This document shows, piece by piece, positions 4,124-9,876 of a DNA stretch of 9,876 nt (position 1 is the stretch's first letter; every line of letters begins with the position of its first letter). Where the stretch lies: positions 1 to 9,876 of the forward strand of contig JAKJDA010000033.1 in the NCBI GenBank assembly GCA_022706165.1, given 5' to 3'. Position numbers and translations under genes: made by a program. This DNA is from Candidatus Hydrogenedentota bacterium. GTDB taxonomy: Bacteria; Hydrogenedentota; Hydrogenedentia; Hydrogenedentales; SLHB01. The notes under the pieces were generated by a model. That model saw only the letters and a list, made by a program, of their open reading frames with translations, searched no databases and was not told where the DNA came from.

Positions 4124-6895
4124 ATGGCGCGCATTTTCCTTTTTGCGACGTGTTGGCTGATGGCGTGGGCGGCGCCTGCCTTTGCCCAAACGCCGCCTCC
4201 CGTCGACGACGCAACCTGCCTGGGATGCCACGATGACGCCGGACTCGTGAAAACGCTTCCCGGCGGGGCGACCGTGTCCCTCTTCGTCTCTCCCGAAGCC
4301 TTCGCCCAATCGGTTCACGCGGGCGGCGGTTGCGTGTTCTGCCATGCCGACATCAAGGAAGTCCCCCACCCGGAAACCCTCAAACCGGTGGCATGCGACG
4401 GGTGCCACGGATCCGAGGCCGCCCTGTTCACAGAAAGCCTGCACGGCGCCGCCCTTGCCAAAGGCGATCCGCTGGCGCCATCCTGTCACGACTGCCACAG
4501 CAAACACGACATTCGGACCAAACAAGACCCAAAATCGAAAACCAATCCCATCCATATTCCGGAGATGTGCGGCGGATGCCATGCGGAAGACGCGCCCGTC
4601 GCACGAGAGCGCAACATCGCCGAGCACAACATCCTGCAGAACTATGAGGAGAGCGTTCACGGCGAAGGCCTTTTGAAAAAGGGATTGAAGGGAACTGCGG
4701 TATGCACAAGCTGCCACACGGCGCATCATGTTCTGCCGCACACGGACCCGCGATCGACCATTGGGCGCGCCAACATCGTGTCCACCTGCACGCAATGCCA
4801 TGCGCTCATCGAGGAAGTCCACCGGAAAATCATCAACAGCGAACTGTGGGAAAAAGACCCATCGGTCATCCCTGTTTGCATCGATTGCCACCAGCCGCAC
4901 AAAGCGCGCAAGGTCTACTACGACGAAGGCGTCAGCGACCGGGACTGCCTGATGTGCCACGGCAAAGAGGTTCAGGGACGCGATAAAACCTTGCCCCCCG
5001 TGGACGCGAACCAGATGGCAGGGTTTCGCCACGGCGCCGTGCGCTGCGCCCAGTGCCACACCAAAGCAAACCCGTCGTTGGCGCGACCCTGCGAAACGAT
5101 CGCGTCTTCCGTGGACTGCTCCATTTGTCACGAGGAACAGGTGTCGCAACACGCTCGAAGCTCCCACGGCCAGCTTCAGGCAAAAGGCGATCCCGACGCC
5201 CCCGGGTGTCTGAATTGCCACGAGCCGCACTACACGCGATCGAAGGCCGATCCACTCTCTCCAACCTTCCCCTCAAACGTGCCGGCGCTGTGCGGAAAAT
5301 GCCACGACGACGGAGAAAAAGCGGCGGCGCGCGGACATCAGGCCGAGTCGAGCATCGTGCGCAACTACGCGACGAGCATCCACGGCAAGGGCCTCCTGGC
5401 GAGCGGATTGCTCGTCACGGCGACCTGCACCAGCTGCCACACGGCGCACGCGCCATTGCCCAGCAGCGATCCCGCATCCAGCATCAACGCCCAAAACATT
5501 CCAGCCATGTGCGGACGGTGCCACAGCGGCGTCGAAAAAGTCTTCGCAAAAAGCGTCCACTCCCCTGCCGTGACCACATCCGGAAAACCGTTGCCGACAT
5601 GCAACGATTGTCACACCAGCCACGGAATCCGCCGGACCGACGAAGACGCCTTCAAGCAGGAAATCGTGTCGATGTGCGGCTCATGCCATGAAGACGTGAC
5701 CCAAACCTATTTCGACACGTACCACGGCAAGGTGTCGCGTTCCGGAACGGGGCGCGCCGCCAAATGTCACGACTGCCACGGCGCGCACGACATTCTCCCG
5801 ATCTCCAATCCGCACTCGCGCCTCAGCCACGACAACATCGTCGCAACATGCGCCCAATGCCATCCCGGATCGCACCGGCAGTTCGCGGGATACCTCACCC
5901 ACGCCACCCACCATGATCCCCAGAAATACCCCGCGTTGTTCCTGGCATTCTGGGGCATGACCGCCTTGCTGACGGGAACCTTCGCCGTCTTCGGCCTGCA
6001 CACCCTCATATGGCTCCCGCGGTCGTTCCGCGAAATGATGCGCCGGCGCAGCCAAAACAAACAGGGCGAACCGCGCATGTTCCGCCGCTTCGACCCAATC
6101 GTCCGCCAGCTGCACTTCGTGCTGATCCTGAGTTTCTTCGGTCTAGCCCTGACAGGCATGGCGTTGAAGTTTTCGTATATGCCATGGGCGCTTTGGCTGG
6201 CAAAGTCCATGGGAGGCTTTCACGCAGCAGGCGTCATCCATCGTATTTGCGCCGTGATCATGCTCATCGATTTCGTCATCCACATCGGCGTGATTGTTCA
6301 CCGCAAACGCGAGTCCGGCATTTCCTGGAAAGAACTCCTCCTCGGGCCGTCTTCGCTGATTCCCAACATGACCGACGCAAGACAGTTCGGCCAAACGCTC
6401 AAATGGCTTGTGCGCCTCGGGCCGCAGCCTCGTTACGGCGAATGGACCTATTGGGAAAAGTTCGACTATTTCGCGGTGTTCTGGGGCGTCGCGATCATTG
6501 GATCGACCGGATTCATGCTCTGGTTCCCCGAACTATGCACGCGCGTGCTGCCCGGCTGGATGATCAACGTCGCAACAATCGTCCATAGCGACGAAGCCCT
6601 TCTCGCCGTGGGCTTTATCTTCACCATCCACTTCTTCAACACCCACTTCCGCCCCGAAAAATTTCCCATGGACATGGCGATGTTCACGGGACTTGTTTCG
6701 GAGGAGGAACTCAAGCACGAACGGCCCGAGTACTACGCAAGACTTATCGCCGAAGGAAACTACGAAAAACGCATCGTCGCGCAAGCCCCCAAGGAATTTC
6801 GCTTCTGGGCGGCCCTGTTCGGGGGAGCGGCTCTCGCGACAGGCTTCGCGATGGTGCTGTTCATCTTGTGGTCCATGATCTACGGTTACCGTTAG
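4124..6895 (+). CDS. CbcL-like fusion: 19-haem periplasmic cytochrome c with six-helix cytochrome b membrane domain
   Basis: The product has 923 residues. A Sec signal peptide (1-21, cleavage after AFA) precedes 19 CxxCH haem c motifs between C32 and H580. Non-motif His residues in repeated S-x-H-G segments (for example H107) are likely distal haem ligands. The C-terminal third has six predicted membrane helices (about 602-631, 663-684, 690-727, 795-817, 818-842, 885-915). Candidate haem b ligands are H664, H700, H706, H720, H821 and H836, in the style of HydC/FdnI or cytochrome b561 subunits. By analogy with Geobacter CbcL (about nine haems c plus a diheme b domain) it should oxidise quinol in the inner membrane and send electrons across the periplasm, perhaps to metal or another extracellular acceptor; the acceptor is inferred. 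The start at 4124 is chosen for the signal peptide; the ribosome site is weak (GGGGG at 4109-4113). A poor extended -10 promoter (4044-4072) is possible. The gene stands alone, divergent from flagellin. Confidence 0.9.
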   Translation: MARIFLFATCWLMAWAAPAFAQTPPPVDDATCLGCHDDAGLVKTLPGGATVSLFVSPEAFAQSVHAGGGCVFCHADIKEVPHPETLKPVACDGCHGSEAALFTESLHGAALAKGDPLAPSCHDCHSKHDIRTKQDPKSKTNPIHIPEMCGGCHAEDAPVARERNIAEHNILQNYEESVHGEGLLKKGLKGTAVCTSCHTAHHVLPHTDPRSTIGRANIVSTCTQCHALIEEVHRKIINSELWEKDPSVIPVCIDCHQPHKARKVYYDEGVSDRDCLMCHGKEVQGRDKTLPPVDANQMAGFRHGAVRCAQCHTKANPSLARPCETIASSVDCSICHEEQVSQHARSSHGQLQAKGDPDAPGCLNCHEPHYTRSKADPLSPTFPSNVPALCGKCHDDGEKAAARGHQAESSIVRNYATSIHGKGLLASGLLVTATCTSCHTAHAPLPSSDPASSINAQNIPAMCGRCHSGVEKVFAKSVHSPAVTTSGKPLPTCNDCHTSHGIRRTDEDAFKQEIVSMCGSCHEDVTQTYFDTYHGKVSRSGTGRAAKCHDCHGAHDILPISNPHSRLSHDNIVATCAQCHPGSHRQFAGYLTHATHHDPQKYPALFLAFWGMTALLTGTFAVFGLHTLIWLPRSFREMMRRRSQNKQGEPRMFRRFDPIVRQLHFVLILSFFGLALTGMALKFSYMPWALWLAKSMGGFHAAGVIHRICAVIMLIDFVIHIGVIVHRKRESGISWKELLLGPSSLIPNMTDARQFGQTLKWLVRLGPQPRYGEWTYWEKFDYFAVFWGVAIIGSTGFMLWFPELCTRVLPGWMINVATIVHSDEALLAVGFIFTIHFFNTHFRPEKFPMDMAMFTGLVSEEELKHERPEYYARLIAEGNYEKRIVAQAPKEFRFWAALFGGAALATGFAMVLFILWSMIYGYR
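4394..5863 (+). repeat. Internal octahaem repeat within the cytochrome
   Basis: Within the protein, haems 3-8 (C91 to C252) recur as haems 11-16 (C332 to C493) with an exact offset of 241 residues. The ungapped pair 104-226 and 345-467 has 61 identities in 123 positions by my hand count. Haem 1, 9 and 17 cysteines (32, 275, 518) are each 243 apart, and haem 11 to 19 (332, 576) is 244. The haem domain is therefore two full eight-haem units plus the first three haems of a third. Confidence 0.85.
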
Positions 6896-6915
6896 ACCGT
6901 CTTGCACAAAATCAG

Positions 6916-6952
6916 AACCGTCTGCCCCCAAGGCGCCTTCAGAAGGGCGGTT
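6916..6952. terminator. Possible imperfect hairpin terminator between convergent genes
   Basis: AACCG (6916-6920) can pair with CGGTT (6948-6952), and CCC (6925-6927) with GGG (6945-6947) across a four-base bulge. The palindrome AAGGCGCCTT (6930-6939) lies in the loop. There are only short T-runs on either side. It sits where both the cytochrome gene and the ABC operon should end, but the stem is weak. A separate 12-bp perfect palindrome GCAGCGCGCTGC lies at 6963-6974. Confidence 0.3.
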
Positions 6953-6992
6953 TCCCGTCCCGGCAGCGCGCTGCGCCACGAAAAACCTGCCG

Positions 6993-7835
6993 TTATCCCT
7001 TGATCCCCGTGAGCTTGATGCCTTCGATGAACTGACGTTGGGCGAAGAAAAAGATGACGATGATGGGCGCCGTCATCATCGCCGACGCAGCCATGAGCCG
7101 TCCGTATTGCGCGCTGTATTGGCCCTGAAACATGGCCAGACCAACGGAAAGCGTATAGCGCGTCTCATCGAGCAGGTAAATGAGGGGACCGACAAAGTCA
7201 TTCCATGCGCCGAGAAAAGAAAAAAGACCGACCACCGCCAACGCAGGCACGGACAACGGCATAACGACCCGCCACCAAATCGCGATCTCGCCATGTCCAT
7301 CGACGCGGGCAGCGTCAAGCAAGTCGCGTGGAACCGTGAGAAAAAACTGACGCAGCATGAAAATAAAAAACGCGTTGCCAAAAAGCGTGGGCGCCGTCAA
7401 CGGCCAAAAAGTGTCGATCCAGCCTAGTTTGCGAAACATCAAGAAGACCGGGATCATCATCACCTGACCGGGAACCATCATCGTGCCGAGCATGGCGTAA
7501 AAAAACAGATCGCGGCCCGGCCATTTCACCCGGGCGAAAGCATACGCCACCATGGAAGAAGACAACACCGTGCCAAACACGGTGAACGCGCAAATGTAAA
7601 GGGTGTTCGCCAGGAATTGCCAGAGGTGAAAAGGCGAATCGGCGTCAAAAAGCCCCTTCAGGTGCTCGAGGGTCGGCACGAACACCCACACCGGGGGAAA
7701 CTGCTTCAATAGCGCGTCCGGCTTCACCGCGCTGCTGAGCAGCCACGCCAACGGAAAAAGAAACACCAGCGACAAGCTGATCACCAGCAGATATTTGACG
7801 GCATCGGCGGCGACGCCCGCGGGGCGATCGTTCAT
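6993..7835 (-). CDS. ABC sugar transporter permease, MalG/UgpE family
   Basis: The product has 280 residues, an inner-membrane permease subunit of a carbohydrate-type ABC importer. Hydrophobic helices start at YLLVISLSLVFLFPLAWLL (15-33). Others include the segments near 77-98, 111-133 and 143-165. The EAA loop that docks on the ATPase is clear at 174-197 (DAARVDGHGEIAIWWRV, then MPLSVP). The C-terminus GIKLTGIKG is the usual MalG-type ending. The chosen start at 7835 has GGAGG (7845-7849) nine bases upstream. It forms an ATGA overlap with the stop of the upstream permease, so the two are translationally coupled. A longer in-frame start at 7925 would overlap the upstream gene by about 90 bases and adds a non-membrane Arg-rich stretch, so I rejected it. 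The substrate cannot be told from the sequence. Confidence 0.93.
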   Translation of the reverse strand: MNDRPAGVAADAVKYLLVISLSLVFLFPLAWLLSSAVKPDALLKQFPPVWVFVPTLEHLKGLFDADSPFHLWQFLANTLYICAFTVFGTVLSSSMVAYAFARVKWPGRDLFFYAMLGTMMVPGQVMMIPVFLMFRKLGWIDTFWPLTAPTLFGNAFFIFMLRQFFLTVPRDLLDAARVDGHGEIAIWWRVVMPLSVPALAVVGLFSFLGAWNDFVGPLIYLLDETRYTLSVGLAMFQGQYSAQYGRLMAASAMMTAPIIVIFFFAQRQFIEGIKLTGIKG

Positions 7836-8752
7836 TCGCCCGGTCCTCCCTCGTAGTGAACGAACCGTTTGGACCCCTTGAACACGAAGACGGTCAGCGC
7901 GCCAATGATGGCGAACAACACCCACGCCATCGCAGAGGCATATCCAAGACGAAAATACTCAAAGGCATTGTTGAACAAGTACAGGCAATAGAAAAGAGTC
8001 GATATGCCCGGTCCGCCCTTCGTCATCACATAGGCCTGCGTGAACACCTGGAACGCGCCGATCAACCCCATGACAAACGTGAAAAATAGGATGGGCGAAA
8101 TCATCGGCAACGTGATGTGCCATACCTTCCGCCAGGCGCTGGCGCCGTCAAGATCGGCCGCTTCGTACAACGCGGCAGGGACGTCCTGCAGCGCGGCCAG
8201 ATACATGACCATCGTCCCTCCCACGCCCCATACGCTCATGAGGATAAGCGCCGGCTTGGACCAAAAAGGGCTTTGCAGCCAATTGGGCGGCTGAAACTGC
8301 GTGCCGCAAACGGCATTGACGAGATCGTAGACGGGTTGCAAAGCCCAATTGAGATAGCCGTACTGCGAGTTGAAGACCCATACCCACAACACGGAAGCCG
8401 CCACCATCGGCACGATGGACGGCAAAAAGAAGAATGTGCGGAACAACGGGCGGGCTTTCATGTTGCGGTTCAGCAGCAAAGCCATTGCAAAAGCCGCCGC
8501 CATGCCCAACGGCACGCTAAAAATCGTATACACAACGGTGTTCCACATCGACGCCAAAAACAAGGGGTCTTCGAACAACTCGCGGAAATTGTCCAACCCA
8601 ATCCATTCTGGACGGTTGAAAATGTCGTACTCGGTGAAACTGAAATACAACGAACAGAGCAACGGGCCCAGCAAAAAAATCAGAAACCCTATAAGGTAAG
8701 GTGAAGCGAAAAAGACTCCCACGCATAGCGACGTACGTTGGCCTTGGGTCAT
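7832..8752 (-). CDS. ABC sugar transporter permease, MalF/UgpA family
   Basis: The product has 306 residues, the partner permease of the MalG-type subunit encoded just downstream. The N-terminal helix (about 8-38, FFASPYLIGFLIFLLGPLL) is followed by YFSFTEYD, a hallmark of this family. RPLFRTFFFLPSIVPMVAA (101-119) precedes a central helix, and the EAA loop is at 197-220 (EAADLDGASAWRKVWHITL, ending PMISP). The GGPG motif in the TKGGPGISTLFYCLYLFNNAF segment is also typical. Length is usual for UgpA-like subunits without the long MalF periplasmic loop. The start ATG overlaps the stop of the upstream lipoprotein gene by ATGA, with GGAG at 8762-8765 nine bases before it. No ATPase gene is in the window, so a shared MsmK/MalK-type ATPase encoded elsewhere, or upstream, is expected. 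Confidence 0.94.
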   Translation of the reverse strand: MTQGQRTSLCVGVFFASPYLIGFLIFLLGPLLCSLYFSFTEYDIFNRPEWIGLDNFRELFEDPLFLASMWNTVVYTIFSVPLGMAAAFAMALLLNRNMKARPLFRTFFFLPSIVPMVAASVLWVWVFNSQYGYLNWALQPVYDLVNAVCGTQFQPPNWLQSPFWSKPALILMSVWGVGGTMVMYLAALQDVPAALYEAADLDGASAWRKVWHITLPMISPILFFTFVMGLIGAFQVFTQAYVMTKGGPGISTLFYCLYLFNNAFEYFRLGYASAMAWVLFAIIGALTVFVFKGSKRFVHYEGGPGE

Positions 8753-9474
8753 GTCGACGCGCTCCCCCCAGTGTCCGCCGACGCCTGGGGCGCGTCAGCC
8801 GATTGCCACGTTGCGGCGTCAAGCAATCCAACAATCGCTTCAGCCGTGATGGAGCCGGCATCCGGATAGGTCGCGCCCAACATGATCACGACGCCGTGCA
8901 CGCAAAAAAAGCCATTCCACGCAAACGCAGCCTCGCCGGGATTGGGCGCCGGATCCTGGGCGATCGCGTAAAACCCGCGCAGGCCGTTTTGCTCGACGCG
9001 TTGCACCGGAGGGGGTTGGACGGAGAAGGCATCCCCCAATCCATTCCACCACGCCGTAAGCATCTCAAGCAACGACGGATCCAAGCCAAAATCCGGCATC
9101 AGCGCATCCGGGCCAAGCAAAGTCAAACGAATCCGCACGGCCTCCTTGCCGGGCAACGCAATGTCCGCCGTCATCTGCCCTCCCGCGCCAAGGTCCTTGA
9201 CGTCGCACATCGCTCCCCCCGGCAACGTCAGCGACAACGTGCCAAACACGGGCGAACTCACCGCACAGACGATGGGGGGAGGCGGCGGAGCGGCCGGCGC
9301 CGGCGAATCGGGCGGCAAGACGCTCGGCTCGGGCGGCGCCGCCGACTGATCCGAAGGACTCGACGCCGGGGGCAGGCTTGGCGGCGCCGGCGAACATGCG
9401 GCGAAACCGAGCGACAACGCGATCGCGCATCCGGCAACGATCGCAACGACAGCACAACGCGCGATAGCTTTCAT
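8749..9474 (-). CDS. Unrecognised proline-rich lipoprotein within the ABC operon
   Basis: The product has 241 residues and I do not recognise its family. Residues 1-26 form a lipoprotein signal with a lipobox-like FAAC at 24-27; an alternative VAGC at 13-16 exists but would leave a hydrophobic stretch after cleavage. Residues 28-69 are a Pro/Ser/Ala-rich tether with no predicted fold. The rest (about 70-230) looks like a small globular domain with CAVSSPVFGTLSLTLPGG, then GLRGFYAIAQDP and FFCVHGVVIMLGATYPDAGS, resembling alternating beta strands and a late helix. Three Cys (C70, one in GAMCDV and one in FFCVHG) could form a disulphide. It overlaps both neighbours by ATGA: the solute-binding protein stop at its start, and the MalF start at its end. 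This implies a job tied to the importer, possibly as an accessory binding or cell-envelope component, but that is inference. Confidence 0.8.
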   Translation of the reverse strand: MKAIARCAVVAIVAGCAIALSLGFAACSPAPPSLPPASSPSDQSAAPPEPSVLPPDSPAPAAPPPPPIVCAVSSPVFGTLSLTLPGGAMCDVKDLGAGGQMTADIALPGKEAVRIRLTLLGPDALMPDFGLDPSLLEMLTAWWNGLGDAFSVQPPPVQRVEQNGLRGFYAIAQDPAPNPGEAAFAWNGFFCVHGVVIMLGATYPDAGSITAEAIVGLLDAATWQSADAPQASADTGGSAST

Positions 9475-9876
9475 GGCTGCACCTTTCGCGCACGCTTCAT
9501 CACGCGATCCAATTCTTTTTGAGTGGTTTCCTGAGCAGAATCGAGCGCCTGTTTGGGCGTTTTCAATCCATATAGGGTCTCGCTGACCGCCCGCTCAAGC
9601 TGCCCCATGTAAAAGGCCTGCGCGGGCATGACGGGACGTTGGTGACGGGTGTTCTTGAGAATCTCGTAAAACGTTTCAAGCTTGGGATCGCCCTGGACAT
9701 GCTCAAAGCCCCTGGAAGCCTTGTACGCCGGAAACGTGCCGGTCGTGACCACCATCGATTGACCCGCCTCATCGCTCGTGCACATCCATTTCATAAAGGC
9801 GAAAGCTTCGCGCGGATGACGCGAGCCGCGCGGGATCGCGATGGCCCAGCCGCCCATCCACACGCTGTTGTCAAAA
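9471..9876 (-). CDS. ABC sugar-type solute-binding protein, C-terminal part (runs off right edge)
   Basis: These are the last 134 residues of an extracellular solute-binding protein of the UgpB/MalE class, which captures substrate in the periplasm for the two permeases encoded downstream. The visible part has the typical late-lobe pattern GGWAIAIPRGSRHPREAFAFMKWMCTSD, then TTGTFPAYKAS, FYEILKNTRHQRPVMPAQ, and a final helix KTPKQALDSAQETTQKELDRVM. The frame is open to the window edge (reading FDNSVWMGG at the start of the visible part), so this is one gene cut by the window, not a short protein starting at 9863. Its stop overlaps the lipoprotein ATG by ATGA. The N-terminus, signal peptide and operon promoter are outside the window. 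Confidence 0.92.
   Translation of the reverse strand, partial: FDNSVWMGGWAIAIPRGSRHPREAFAFMKWMCTSDEAGQSMVVTTGTFPAYKASRGFEHVQGDPKLETFYEILKNTRHQRPVMPAQAFYMGQLERAVSETLYGLKTPKQALDSAQETTQKELDRVMKRARKVQP

Noticed and set aside
3998..5230. 410-codon open frame on the minus strand
   Set aside because: It is antisense to the haem-rich part of the cytochrome; its openness follows from GC-rich codons and it shows no family features.
9471..9863. Separate 130-residue protein starting with GTG at 9863
   Set aside because: The frame stays open to the window edge and the product matches only the C-terminal lobe of a solute-binding protein, so it is a gene cut by the window.

Overview
The window (about 59% GC by eye) looks like a chromosomal segment of a motile, respiring Gram-negative-type bacterium. 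Supporting signs are Sec and lipoprotein signal peptides, a sigma-28-type flagellin promoter, a very large multihaem cytochrome and a c-di-GMP gene. I cannot name the phylum. The gene styles (HDOD/GGDEF trio, CbcL-like cytochrome, UgpB/MalFG-type sugar importer) fit deltaproteobacterial-type lineages, Hydrogenedentota or Planctomycetota equally well. No CRISPR array, tRNA or rRNA was seen.

Layout, left to right. (1) 1-404, minus: N-terminal part of an ISAs1-type transposase running off the left edge, with its own promoter (439-468) inside a hairpin and a candidate IS end at 601-613. (2) 669-2851, plus: a three-gene signalling operon behind a near-consensus sigma-70 promoter. It encodes a 106-aa small protein, an HDOD protein, and a diguanylate-cyclase-type GGDEF protein with a degenerate receiver. 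(3) 2939-2984: a strong hairpin terminator shared with the convergent flagellin gene. (4) 3079-3894, minus: a short complete flagellin read from a sigma-28-type promoter (3973-4000). (5) 4124-6895, plus, divergent from flagellin: a 923-aa protein with 19 CxxCH haem c motifs followed by a six-helix cytochrome-b-type membrane domain. (6) 6993-9876, minus: an ABC sugar-type import operon in the order solute-binding protein (partial), unknown proline-rich lipoprotein, MalF-type permease, MalG-type permease. All three junctions are 4-bp ATGA overlaps.

How the parts may work together: the signalling trio and the flagellin gene converge on one terminator, so a motile/sessile link is plausible but only inferred. 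The cytochrome is best read as an inner-membrane quinol-oxidising cytochrome that passes electrons out through a periplasmic haem wire, resembling Geobacter CbcL but with about twice the haems. The most notable observation is that its haem domain is built from an eight-haem unit repeated 2 and 3/8 times (8+8+3 = 19), visible from a constant offset of about 241-243 residues between equivalent haem motifs.
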